34,030 nucleotides of DNA from Kiritimatiellia bacterium (GCA_017631385.1 JAGBTH010000038.1:1-34030); one strand, 5' to 3'. Positions 8,016-16,330 are shown, counted from the first letter of the stretch. Notes: generated by a model from the letters alone, not told the origin. Translations and numbers: made by a program.

Positions 8016-8546
8016 ATGAAAAAAGCGTTTACATTATTAGAATTATTAGTGGTTTTATCCATTATCGGTGTATTGCTAGGGCTAGTAGTATCAGTAGCCT
8101 CTTCTTCGGTTCAATGGTCTAGGGAGTGGAAAGCTAGTGCTTTATGTAAGGTCGTTCAAGCTGGCTTAGCGGAGTATAAGATTCAAAATCAAGGAAAGTG
8201 GCCCGATTTCTCTACCAAAAAAGAACAAACTTCGAAAGAAACTGGTCGTGAGGAGCTTACTGAAGAAAGCGTAAAGAAATTAATTCATGATGCCGTTAAA
8301 TATTCAATAGATAAATGCCCTATAATGGACGTTACTCAGCTTCACGTAGCAGGAGCTCATGGGTCGGCGAGGTCTAAATTTTACGGGCGCACTTTTATGG
8401 AAGCGATAAAGGGTAGTGAGAGAAATCCCGAAACGTTGGAAGGATCTCAAATGTATTTTGGATATCCTGAAAAAAAACACGGTTATTTTCGTTCGTTTAA
8501 GATATATTATATAACAGCTACTGATTCAATGGAGGTAACTAAGTAA
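8016..8546 (+). CDS. T2SS-type pseudopilin, 176 aa
   Basis: Begins MKKAFTLLELLVVLSIIGVLLG with the prepilin signal (Ala-1, Phe+1, Glu+5) and one hydrophobic helix. After it come WSREWKASALCKVVQAGLAEYK, a long amphipathic alpha-helix as in GspG/H types, and a short beta domain ending YITATDSMEVTK. No GspG calcium motif is visible. The gap to the previous stop is two bases and there is no clear ribosome-binding site, so translation probably re-initiates from the preceding gene. Its stop overlaps the next ATG by one base (TAATG). Subtype (GspH/GspI/GspG) cannot be decided. Confidence 0.8.
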   Translation: MKKAFTLLELLVVLSIIGVLLGLVVSVASSSVQWSREWKASALCKVVQAGLAEYKIQNQGKWPDFSTKKEQTSKETGREELTEESVKKLIHDAVKYSIDKCPIMDVTQLHVAGAHGSARSKFYGRTFMEAIKGSERNPETLEGSQMYFGYPEKKHGYFRSFKIYYITATDSMEVTK

Positions 8547-9406
8547 TGAGACGTGGTTTTACCTTAGTAGAATTAATGGTAGTTATCGGTATTATGGCGA
8601 TAATGGGTTCGTTGACTGTAGCTGGCTATCGCCAGATGAAGCGCGGGATGGAGGAGCGTAGTGTTATACAAAATGTAAATGAGTTTTTAAACGGTGCTCT
8701 TCAACGAGCTCAGATAGATCGCCAAAATGTTGCAGTTTATTTTTGGAATGAGACGATTAAGGATGGAGGGAGTGGTGATTTTGAGGTTGTTGTAGGGAAG
8801 GCGGTAGCTGTTAGGCTAGCTGGTCGTATATCTAAGTGCGATGGTAATGATTTGTATGATGAATTTGGGGATTTGGAATTTAGAAATGACGATTTCGTAA
8901 GAGAGTTAGATGAATTTAATGAAGGTGGTGATAGTGGCGGGTTAAATTCTTCGACATCTTCATCTAATAATGATAAGAGCTCGTGTATAAATCTTTATAA
9001 GATGTCAGGAGAAGGTAAGCTAAATAAGTATATTGTATATGAGACTACTAAAAATATTCCTGAGTTCACGATAGATTTTGTACATGGTATACATAATGGA
9101 GATAAACCGAAGATTAAGTGGTGTTATGCTTTTACGGTTAAAGAAGGGGAAGGGAGTTCTTCCGACTGGAAAGCGGGGGATGCCTACGGATTTGAGTTTG
9201 CTGACATCACATTGCCTCATGGCTATATTTTTGGTGACAATTATTCTACAAATCAAGATGAACCTATAGAAGCGCTTGATGATAAAACACTGGATATTAG
9301 ACCAGATGATACTACAACGAATGGAATTGAAATAAAAAGTTTAAGACCTAGAGGTAAACAGTTGGAAAAAGTGATGGTTGGCGTAGCGAGACCGAATAAA
9401 AAATAG
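8546..9406 (+). CDS. GspH-like pseudopilin, 286 aa
   Basis: N-terminus MRRGFTLVELMVVIGIMAIMG (Gly-1, Phe+1, Glu+5) is a prepilin signal. The mature helix continues into YRQMKRGMEERSVIQNVNEFL, followed by GALQRAQIDRQNVAVYFWNE, a pattern (long helix then short strands with 'RsqA...R..V.v.f') shared with GspH/FimT-type minor pseudopilins. The remainder includes a Ser/Asn-rich loop (residues ~130-148) and an extra domain rich in aromatic and charged residues that is not typical of GspH. GGAGG lies 10 bases before the ATG, inside the previous gene, and the TAATG overlap suggests coupling. At 286 residues it is larger than GspH (about 170). Confidence 0.75.
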   Translation: MRRGFTLVELMVVIGIMAIMGSLTVAGYRQMKRGMEERSVIQNVNEFLNGALQRAQIDRQNVAVYFWNETIKDGGSGDFEVVVGKAVAVRLAGRISKCDGNDLYDEFGDLEFRNDDFVRELDEFNEGGDSGGLNSSTSSSNNDKSSCINLYKMSGEGKLNKYIVYETTKNIPEFTIDFVHGIHNGDKPKIKWCYAFTVKEGEGSSSDWKAGDAYGFEFADITLPHGYIFGDNYSTNQDEPIEALDDKTLDIRPDDTTTNGIEIKSLRPRGKQLEKVMVGVARPNKK

Positions 9407-9414
9407 GATTATTT

Positions 9415-9954
9415 ATGAGAAAAGCATTTACATTAATGGAGGTAAATCTCGCCATCTTAATTATGACGGGGGGAGTTCTCTCAATTTTAGGGCTTTATTC
9501 TCTCGGATATCGCGAGACAGATCAAAGTCGCGAGGATGTTCAGTCTGCGATGTTTGCAGATGCGGTAATAAGTCCTTTAGTTAGAGTTTTATCATCACCT
9601 AATGTGCGTTGGCAAGCGTTCAGTGATTTGCAAAATTATCCTGCGGAAGGTTGGAGGGCGTATCTTACAGGGAATGAGGATCCAGAGGATATTTTTGAAA
9701 AAGTTTGTGAAGCAGCAGCGAAAGAGGGCAGTAACAAAACTGGTAGTGGAGGGGTATTCTCGGCGGCGAAATGGCCTGCTGGATTCGATGATTTAAAAGC
9801 AGGGCTCGTTGTTGAGCATAAGTTAGGTAGCGCGATAGTAAAAATAGGGTTTAGGGCTGCTAAAAAATCAGATGATTTGCTCGCTATGCCGTTATATTAT
9901 ACCGAGGTGCGCTTTCAGGGCGAAAGTTCTGTCTCTACAAGCAATCAGGAGTAA
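9415..9954 (+). CDS. GspI/PilV-like pseudopilin, 179 aa
   Basis: Begins MRKAFTLMEVNLAILIMTGGVL with Glu+5 and Ala-1, and a hydrophobic helix to about residue 28. The 'FTLMEV.LAI.I...GVL...GL' pattern resembles the GspI/PilV group, which help initiate pseudopilus tip assembly. The rest is a small soluble domain with no catalytic motif (EDVQSAMFADAVISPLVRVL helix, then beta). AGGAT lies 5 bases before the ATG. It precedes the PilW/GspJ-like gene, which reproduces the common gspI-gspJ order, though family boundaries are weak at this length. Confidence 0.75.
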   Translation: MRKAFTLMEVNLAILIMTGGVLSILGLYSLGYRETDQSREDVQSAMFADAVISPLVRVLSSPNVRWQAFSDLQNYPAEGWRAYLTGNEDPEDIFEKVCEAAAKEGSNKTGSGGVFSAAKWPAGFDDLKAGLVVEHKLGSAIVKIGFRAAKKSDDLLAMPLYYTEVRFQGESSVSTSNQE

Positions 9955-9959
9955 GGCTA

Positions 9960-10439
9960 ATGAAGCGCGGTTTTACAATTCTTGAATTACTGGTAGCGAG
10001 CCTTCTATTGGGGCTGCTCGTTTCGGTATTGACTATGCTTTTTAATCAGTCATCTATTTCGTGGCGTACGGGAGTATCGAGTGTAGAAGATTTAAATAAA
10101 GTTAGGCGTAATATAGCTTCTCTAAGGGATGATGCTGATAATGCTTATATATGGGGTAATAATACTCATTTTCTTTTAGGTCTTTGGAATGATGAAGAAG
10201 GCGGGGAATTGCGTAAGAGGGCGTGGGACGTGGGAGATGAAGATGGTGCAAAAAGCGCTTCTCAAATACCTGATAATATTAATGAAAATGATCTGATGAC
10301 TGTACCTGTTGGTGATGCTGATGCTGCTGAGGCTAAGTTTAGGTCATACGTAATTAATGTAAAGAGCGCTGGCCCCAATAAGGTGTTTGGCGATTATGAT
10401 GATATATGGAGTTATCCCGATGACATTAACTTTGACTAA
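9960..10439 (+). CDS. Pseudopilin with GspJ/PilW-like N-terminus and GspG-like C-terminus, 159 aa
   Basis: The leader MKRGFTILELLVASLLLGLL has Gly-1, Phe+1 and Glu+5. The N-terminal half ('LLVSVLTMLFNQSSISWRTG', then VRRNIASLRDDADNA) looks like GspJ/PilW minor pseudopilins, which usually carry 'f....sw' after the helix. The C-terminus, SAGPNKVFGDYDDIWSYPDD, instead matches the calcium-binding GspG ending ('SAGPDG.fG..DDI.s'). The chimeric appearance is discussed in the findings. AGGAGTAAGG precedes the ATG. The 3' end overlaps the next gene by about 20 bases. Confidence 0.75.
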   Translation: MKRGFTILELLVASLLLGLLVSVLTMLFNQSSISWRTGVSSVEDLNKVRRNIASLRDDADNAYIWGNNTHFLLGLWNDEEGGELRKRAWDVGDEDGAKSASQIPDNINENDLMTVPVGDADAAEAKFRSYVINVKSAGPNKVFGDYDDIWSYPDDINFD

Positions 10440-10896
10440 AAAGGGTTTTTCGATAGTAGAATTATTAGTGGTACTAGTTATTATGGGTACCTTAATGGCT
10501 GTATTCGTTACGAGCTTTTCGAATGCCCAAAAGAAAGCTAAAATTTCTAAAGCCGAAACCGAGGTTAAAGAAATTCATAAAGCTATATTGGCATACGAGA
10601 ATGAATCAGAAGATTATACATTAGATGATCATACGATGAAAGACCGAGATGCCGATAAAAGTTCACTTGGGTTTTTATTGCCTGAAAAAGGCGTGACTGA
10701 TTCGAAAGGTAGTTCACCAGTGTTGATGGCTCAATTAAAGGGTAATCAAAAAATGTTAGATCCATGGGGTACGCCCTATAAGGTGACTATTCGTAGAAGT
10801 AATGGCGGAGGCGTTAAACCGGAATTTACAGTGGGTGGTTCTACAGGTTATTATTTACCTAACTTTTATAGACTTTCGGCCGAGGAACGTAAATGA
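10420..10896 (+). CDS. GspG-like pseudopilin, 158 aa
   Basis: From ATG 10420 the protein reads MTLTLTKKGFSIVELLVVLV: a prepilin signal with Gly-1, Phe+1 and Glu+5, with a leader of 9 residues. The body contains KAKISKAETEVKEIHKAILAYENE (the long helix) and LDPWGTPYKV, the DPWG motif of GspG. Size (158 residues) is normal for GspG. The start overlaps the previous gene by 20 bases; an in-frame ATG at 10387 would give a leader too long for a prepilin, and TTG 10432 is a further possibility. The final three codons overlap the start of the GspK-like gene (ATGA). Confidence 0.8.
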   Translation: MTLTLTKKGFSIVELLVVLVIMGTLMAVFVTSFSNAQKKAKISKAETEVKEIHKAILAYENESEDYTLDDHTMKDRDADKSSLGFLLPEKGVTDSKGSSPVLMAQLKGNQKMLDPWGTPYKVTIRRSNGGGVKPEFTVGGSTGYYLPNFYRLSAEERK

Positions 10897-13800
10897 AAAA
10901 ATGTAATTTAAGATCGGGGAGCGCGCTTTTAATCGTGCTCGGTATGTTGACGTTTTTGATAGTTTCGGCTGTCGGTTTTTCGGCTTATATGCGCCAAGGG
11001 CGCTTACCGTCTAGTCAGTTAAGGCGATCAGTAGCTGCTAGACATCTCGTGAAAGCGGCTATGGCTGAGGCTATAGATACTATTGATCAGGCTATTAATG
11101 ATAATCCTCATCCTGGTGTTGGCGAAAGGGCGGTAGATGGCTATAATAGAAATGTCTGGTGTAATCGTATCTTTATTGGCACGAATGACTGGAATGAGTC
11201 TAGTTTTGACTTTGCGAATACAGTATCCCCGCTTTGTTTAGAAGCTTTAGCGTATATCCCGCCGACACTCATTAACGAGGCTCGATATTATTCACGTTTG
11301 TCGCCAGCAGCCGAATGGAAGTCTTTTGATTATGGCGTAGGGCGTTATGCTTTTTGCGCGATAGATGTATCGGATTATTTTGATGTTAATAGGCTTTTCG
11401 CCAATAAGCGTCGTTCATCCGCGCCTCATGAGAGAATTAGTCTAGCTTATTTATTTGATGAAGGAGGGGCTGATAAATGGGATACCTTCATTGAAAGCGC
11501 TACTGGTCGCACAGTAACGGAAGAGGGGGGAGAGAAAGAATTAGATATTAAGGAGCCTCTTATTTCTATAGCGGATTTAAATTTAGCTCTTAATGCTAAA
11601 GGCGGTGTTGGTGATATTAAAAGTGCATTTTGTGAGGGCTTGAATAGCAAAGGCGAGTTTTGTAAGACGGGCGAAACAGGTAATGATGCTGCAGATAATG
11701 CGCTTGCGAATATGACTTTTGTGACGGATAGTCTTTTCCCGAAAACGGGTAATGGATTGGCGGATTCTGATAGTGATCAGCCAATGAATGGGTCAGACGA
11801 AAATTCAAATAGAGGGCTTTATGACCTAGCAGATCCTGATTGTCAGCCATTTAAGTTAGAAGATTTAATTCTTGAGACTCAAAAGCCCGAAACTTTGGAA
11901 CTTGCTTTTTTTGGAAAGACTATTAAAGATGGTAAAGCGAAAGTTGCTTGGGATGTTTTGGGTATGATTGGTAATGTATGCCTATGGGATTATTTAGATG
12001 TTGATAGAAAGCCACTTTCGTTGGCTATGCCTACGGTAGAGCGCTTCCCTATGATATGCGGTATTCAACCTGTTTTTCAGAATATTACATTAGCTATCAA
12101 GAGAGAACCAGAACCGGCGGATGATGAAACTTTAGATAGTTATTCGGGTGTGGAACCAAATACTGTGACTGATAAACAGCGAGTTGTTAAAAAAACTATT
12201 AGATATAAGATAGATTCTTCTAAATTCCAGGAAGGTCTTCGCGCTGCTATGGTGAGAGCTGTTACAGTTTTTCCTTTTGCGCGTAAAGATCAAAATGATG
12301 GTAATTTTAGCATTGATGGTAAGTTAAGTTTTTTCTTTTCGTCTAAAGAGATGTCGTTAAGAACGGGAGAGGACGTCTTTGCTGCTGAGGATGATGTACT
12401 TCATTTGGAGAAAGAAATTAAGGATACAGAGTTAGACAATAAAAATGGTATTTTGAATATTAAGTTTGAGTCAAATTCGAAAATTACTCTAAATGCTTCT
12501 GTTAAAGAGGAGACAGATGTTGTTGCTGAAACAGATCTTAAACTCGTCGCAGATTCGGTTGGACAGTTTCTTGCGGATCCCGAAAATGCGTTGTTAAGAG
12601 TGGATTTTATGTGGACACAAACAGCTAGTAAAAGTGATAACGGACCAACGGTGTGGAAGCCTACACTTTCTGAAGTTATTAAAGAAGGTGATCCTAAAAA
12701 AATTACGCTCGTTAGTACGGCTTTCCCAGCTTTTGATGCTACAGGTAAAAAGGATGTTGGTTTTGCATCTTCTGAGGAGCTAAAAAAGACAATATTCAAA
12801 AACGACACAAAACTTCGACTTAATTGTGCTGTATGGTTGAGAGTTAAGGATGAAGATGGGTATGTAGTTGATATGGTGCCAGCTTGTCTTGCAGATGATG
12901 AGATTCAAAATAATTACAAAAAAGGCAATTTCGCTGCTTATTATGATAGCACTGTTAGAATTGATCCTGCATATCCTTTATTGCGGTTTAATACTGGTAT
13001 TGAATTTGATTTTTCTCTTGCTAGTCTTGAGGGTAATAATGAGACCCAGTCTGAGGATTCTAAAACAGTAGGTGAAGTTAATCTCAACCCTAAGGCGATT
13101 ATTGTAGCTGATCCGCGATACAATTACGCGCCCGAAGATTGGTTTTCAGTGAATGAAAGTCTTACAAAACAAGTTTGGTTGAATAATAATAAGACCGGTG
13201 ATGATCGTGACAATGATATTTTTATGGAAACGAGTGATGCGGGGTATTTGCAAAGTATTTATGAACTCGCGTTTTTGCCTCGTACAAAAATACTTATGAA
13301 TAATGGAGATAAAACGCCGCGTGAGATGAGTGAAGAAGCTTCAACAGTTAATAATAAGTATAAAGATATTGTTAATAGTTTTAGCGAGACTCGCAATCAA
13401 AAGGTTGCATGGCGTACTTACAATCCTTTTAGTGGTGAATCTTATAGTGAGCTAGACCGTTCATATAATGATAAAAAAGTTTTTAATGACTGCCTTGCTT
13501 TTGACCTAAAAGGTTTACCATTTATCAATGAGGGTAATGGATTTAAGGTCAATCCGTTTTCCGATTCTAAAAATGTTTTAACAGCTGTTTTTGCTAATAC
13601 TCCATTGGGTTGGCGATATGCTTCAACTAATGAGGTTGGCAATGTGAAATATGATAATGAGGCGGATAAATTTAATTCTATTTATGCGTTTAGTGAGATT
13701 AATCAAAATAAAAGTGCAAAAGTAGGGAGAGAAGATTGGGGAAAAATCGCTCAGAAATTCATAGATGAAATTCGCAGAGAGAACAAAGGTACTCAGACGA

Positions 13801-14168
13801 ATAGTTGGGAGAATGTGTTTCTTGAAAATATGGATTGGGATAATGATGCCGAAAATAACTTTCTTGGTATAGATATGAGTGAGTCAGATGTTAAGTTCTG
13901 GGGCGTTGATAAGAAGTTCTTATATGGTTTTTGGAAGGATTGTTTCGCAGTTAAACAGCAGCTCTTTCTCGTTTTTGTTCGAGCTGAGCCTACTATGATG
14001 GGTAGTGGAGCTACAGGGCATGCGCCGCCTCAATTAGGGGGTAAGGCTGTTGCTCTAGTGTGGCGCGACCCAAATCCACTGACAGATACTAGCGGCGATT
14101 CGGGTTCTGGTACAGATCGTGCTATTCCTCATAGAACTAGAGTGCTTTTTTATAGGCAATTTGAATAA
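10893..14168 (+). CDS. Giant GspK/PilX-like pseudopilin-related protein, 1091 aa
   Basis: 1091 residues. The N-terminus MKKCNLRSGSALLIVLGMLTFLIVS has a basic leader, Gly-Ser-Ala and a single membrane helix (about residues 10-30), followed by SAYMRQGRLPSSQLRRSVAAR and KAAMAEAIDTIDQAI. This 'RGSALL.vL....ll......a...r...r...a..ARy.v.aA.' arrangement is that of GspK/PilX, and like GspK it lacks Glu5. Known GspK proteins are around 300-330 residues and cap the pseudopilus; this one is over three times longer. The rest is a periplasmic Asp/Asn/Lys-rich region with no repeats I can recognise and two Cys only near 400. It overlaps the previous gene by four bases and is followed after 34 bases by another pseudopilin. 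The family is inferred from the N-terminus alone. Confidence 0.65.
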   Translation: MKKCNLRSGSALLIVLGMLTFLIVSAVGFSAYMRQGRLPSSQLRRSVAARHLVKAAMAEAIDTIDQAINDNPHPGVGERAVDGYNRNVWCNRIFIGTNDWNESSFDFANTVSPLCLEALAYIPPTLINEARYYSRLSPAAEWKSFDYGVGRYAFCAIDVSDYFDVNRLFANKRRSSAPHERISLAYLFDEGGADKWDTFIESATGRTVTEEGGEKELDIKEPLISIADLNLALNAKGGVGDIKSAFCEGLNSKGEFCKTGETGNDAADNALANMTFVTDSLFPKTGNGLADSDSDQPMNGSDENSNRGLYDLADPDCQPFKLEDLILETQKPETLELAFFGKTIKDGKAKVAWDVLGMIGNVCLWDYLDVDRKPLSLAMPTVERFPMICGIQPVFQNITLAIKREPEPADDETLDSYSGVEPNTVTDKQRVVKKTIRYKIDSSKFQEGLRAAMVRAVTVFPFARKDQNDGNFSIDGKLSFFFSSKEMSLRTGEDVFAAEDDVLHLEKEIKDTELDNKNGILNIKFESNSKITLNASVKEETDVVAETDLKLVADSVGQFLADPENALLRVDFMWTQTASKSDNGPTVWKPTLSEVIKEGDPKKITLVSTAFPAFDATGKKDVGFASSEELKKTIFKNDTKLRLNCAVWLRVKDEDGYVVDMVPACLADDEIQNNYKKGNFAAYYDSTVRIDPAYPLLRFNTGIEFDFSLASLEGNNETQSEDSKTVGEVNLNPKAIIVADPRYNYAPEDWFSVNESLTKQVWLNNNKTGDDRDNDIFMETSDAGYLQSIYELAFLPRTKILMNNGDKTPREMSEEASTVNNKYKDIVNSFSETRNQKVAWRTYNPFSGESYSELDRSYNDKKVFNDCLAFDLKGLPFINEGNGFKVNPFSDSKNVLTAVFANTPLGWRYASTNEVGNVKYDNEADKFNSIYAFSEINQNKSAKVGREDWGKIAQKFIDEIRRENKGTQTNSWENVFLENMDWDNDAENNFLGIDMSESDVKFWGVDKKFLYGFWKDCFAVKQQLFLVFVRAEPTMMGSGATGHAPPQLGGKAVALVWRDPNPLTDTSGDSGSGTDRAIPHRTRVLFYRQFE

Positions 14169-14202
14169 GATGTAATATTATAATAATTGAAAGGGGTTTA
14201 TG

Positions 14203-15120
14203 ATGAAAAAAGCTTTTACAATGATAGAGTTAATAGTCGTTATAGCGATATTAGGCGTTCTTATGGGCTCTATGTTCTTTATTTTTGGTGATACAGAATC
14301 GGCGAGAGCAACGCGGTGTTTAAGTAATTTAAGAAATCTTGCTAAAGCTGTTCAGGATGCGAGAATGGATGCTGCTTCGGGAGGTAATCCAGGCTCTTAT
14401 CCTCTTGCAGGCTCGGTAGAGACGTTTAGTACTAATTCTAAGGGATCAAAAACATTTAGCGAGTATTCTGGGTGGATAAATTGGAATTCAAGAGGGACGT
14501 ATGGAGAGTTGGATGATGACAATAAGAGAACTGGCTCTTCGCATGCTTCGAGCGCTGGATGGTTTACATCTGCATACGAACAAGATCTTATGACACGTCT
14601 ATATTGTATATCTAAAGGATCTCTTTTTGATTATATTAAGAATTACGAAGTTTATGTTTGTCCTAGTCATGTTAAGAAGATGCCTAAATCTCTGACGCCA
14701 GTCTGGAGTTATGTTATGAATGGGTATTTTGGATTTGATAAGTATGAAGGATCGGATGCATATACTAGTGCTCCAGTTGAATCTGATGTTAAATATCCCC
14801 ATCAGACGCTTCTTTTCGCAGAACTTCAATGGGAGTCTTATCCTGAGATAGATGTAAATCCAGATTTTTCTAATGGCTCTGGTTTTAAGAATGATTGCAC
14901 ATTACAATATCAAGATGATTACGGTGGTGAGGTTATCGGCTTTAATCATAAAGACGGTAAGAATGTTGTAGCTCATATTGTTTTCGCCGATGGGCATGTT
15001 GATAAGATTATTTGCCCTAGGGAGGGATTTTCTAAGAATGCATTAGAGGATTTAACTAAGTTTCTCTGTACTGGCACGCCCTACGAAGTTAGGGAAGGCT
15101 CTGTTAGAGAGATAGATTGA
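14203..15120 (+). CDS. Pseudopilin of the DGHV-ending type common in PVC bacteria, 305 aa
   Basis: Starts MKKAFTMIELIVVIAILGVL (Ala-1, Phe+1, Glu+5). It continues with RATRCLSNLRNLAKAVQDARMD, the 'c..nlrql..a......d' pattern of the prepilin-like proteins abundant in Planctomycetes, Verrucomicrobia and Lentisphaerae. Near the end, FNHKDGKNVVAHIVFADGHV resembles their H-x9-DG signature, here with 13 residues between the first His and the DG. Cys in the middle (YVCPSH) fits the same family. AAGGGG (14191-14196) has correct spacing to ATG 14203, so the in-frame ATG at 14200 is not preferred. A TATAAT at 14179-14184 lies upstream without a recognisable -35 box. It is the final gene of the cluster. 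Confidence 0.85.
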   Translation: MKKAFTMIELIVVIAILGVLMGSMFFIFGDTESARATRCLSNLRNLAKAVQDARMDAASGGNPGSYPLAGSVETFSTNSKGSKTFSEYSGWINWNSRGTYGELDDDNKRTGSSHASSAGWFTSAYEQDLMTRLYCISKGSLFDYIKNYEVYVCPSHVKKMPKSLTPVWSYVMNGYFGFDKYEGSDAYTSAPVESDVKYPHQTLLFAELQWESYPEIDVNPDFSNGSGFKNDCTLQYQDDYGGEVIGFNHKDGKNVVAHIVFADGHVDKIICPREGFSKNALEDLTKFLCTGTPYEVREGSVREID

Positions 15121-15146
15121 ATTTAAACCGCATAAAATGGTATAAT
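15117..15146 (+). promoter_or_regulatory. Sigma70-like promoter of the small membrane protein gene
   Basis: TTGAAT (15117-15122), 18-base spacer, TATAAT (15141-15146) preceded by TGG. The transcription start predicted 7 bases after the -10 box is base 15153, the A of the ATG. There is no Shine-Dalgarno, so the mRNA is probably leaderless. Confidence 0.65.
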
Positions 15147-15152
15147 TAGCGT

Positions 15153-15395
15153 ATGAAAATTAAGAAGCAAATGACCGTTAAGCCCCCTATGGGTAATTCT
15201 GCCGGCGGAGCTACTATCGCTGATCGCTTCAAGTTAGAGCCAATGGCTGATAATCGCTCGTCGTCGAGCGATGCGAATACTGCATCTACTAAGCTCGCCG
15301 TTGCCGCAGCTGTTATTGCATTAGCTGTACTCGGTGGTTTAGTTTGGTTCTTATATATGTATAACGATTACATGGTTGGCGAAATCGCCAACTAA
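15153..15395 (+). CDS. Small single-pass membrane protein of unknown function, 80 aa
   Basis: 80 residues. The N-terminal half is hydrophilic (MKIKKQMTVKPPMGNSAGGA, then a Ser/Asp/Asn-rich stretch) and a single hydrophobic segment (about residues 47-72: TKLAVAAAVIALAVLGGLVW, then FLYMY) ends near the C-terminus. There is no signal peptide, so a type II-like topology with a cytoplasmic N-terminus is likely. I do not recognise the family. It lies 15 bases before nadC and is driven by a strong, probably leaderless promoter that would also serve nadC-coaX and following genes. It could be a conserved clade-specific protein; its function cannot be inferred from context alone. Confidence 0.7.
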   Translation: MKIKKQMTVKPPMGNSAGGATIADRFKLEPMADNRSSSSDANTASTKLAVAAAVIALAVLGGLVWFLYMYNDYMVGEIAN

Positions 15396-15409
15396 AGAGG
15401 TTATGAGCC

Positions 15410-16300
15410 GTGAAGGATGTAATGTTATCTACTAGAGCTAAGGCTGCTGTTCGCTTAGCGCTTGATGAGGATTTAGCAGATGCGGTTAGCGCGCGCGGCG
15501 TTAAGTGGTGTGATTCGACGAGCGAAGCGCTAGTCGACGAGAACGCTGTAGCGACTGGCGAAATTTATGCTAAGGGCGTTGGGTGTACCGTCTCTGGCGC
15601 TACCGTAGCTAAAGCCGTATTAAAGGCTGTCGATCCTAAGATAAAAGTTACTATCCTTAAACCCGATGGTTCTAAGGTTAAGCCTAAAGAGCCTATTTTG
15701 ATTTTCCGCGGTAAGGCTAGGTCGATTCTCGCGGCCGAGCGTACGGCGCTTAATTTTATGCAGCGTATGTGCGCTACAGCTACATTAACGTCTAAGTTCG
15801 TTGATGCTGTAAAGCGTTATAAAACTCTTATCTTAGATACTCGTAAGACTACCCCTGGCTTAAGAGTTTTCGAGAAGTACGCGGTTCTTTGTGGTGGTGG
15901 CACTAACCATCGTATGGGTATGTACGACCGCGTTTTAATGAAGGATAATCATCGTCGTCTTTGGCGCGGTGGTGATCCCGATGAGCTCGATCAGGCGGTT
16001 TTAGCGGCGCGCAAAAAATTCCCTAAGCTTGATGTTGAAGTCGAGGTTGAGAGTTTAAGAGAGTGCGCGAGCGCTCTTAAGGCTAAGCCAGAGTGGATTA
16101 TGCTTGATAATATGAGCGTAGAAGATATGAAAAAGTGCGTCAAGATGTGTAAGGGCATTTCGAAGACCGAGGCTTCGGGCGGTATTACGCTCGATAGAGC
16201 TCGCGAAATAGCTGCTACCGGCGTTACTGCGATTTCGCTCGGCTGTCTTACTCATTCGGCGGGTTCTGTGGATCTTTCACTAGAGTGGCGCGTCGTTTAA
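15410..16300 (+). CDS. nadC: Nicotinate-nucleotide pyrophosphorylase (quinolinate phosphoribosyltransferase)
   Basis: A 296-residue cytoplasmic enzyme converting quinolinate and PRPP to nicotinate mononucleotide, CO2 and PPi in de novo NAD synthesis. The family landmarks are present: the N-terminal DEDLAD region, AERTALNFMQRMCATAT (about residues 107-123), DTRKTTPGLR (residues 143-152), the GGGTNHRMGMYDRVLMKDNH block, EVEVES and the ASGGI phosphate loop near 262. Length agrees with NadC (about 280-300). The start is GTG, with AGAGG nine bases upstream (15396-15400). The neighbours are coaX downstream and a small membrane protein upstream; nadA/nadB are not in this window. Confidence 0.95.
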   Translation: MKDVMLSTRAKAAVRLALDEDLADAVSARGVKWCDSTSEALVDENAVATGEIYAKGVGCTVSGATVAKAVLKAVDPKIKVTILKPDGSKVKPKEPILIFRGKARSILAAERTALNFMQRMCATATLTSKFVDAVKRYKTLILDTRKTTPGLRVFEKYAVLCGGGTNHRMGMYDRVLMKDNHRRLWRGGDPDELDQAVLAARKKFPKLDVEVEVESLRECASALKAKPEWIMLDNMSVEDMKKCVKMCKGISKTEASGGITLDRAREIAATGVTAISLGCLTHSAGSVDLSLEWRVV

Positions 16301-16330
16301 GGGTCGCCTAAGTTAGGGAGAGATATTAAA

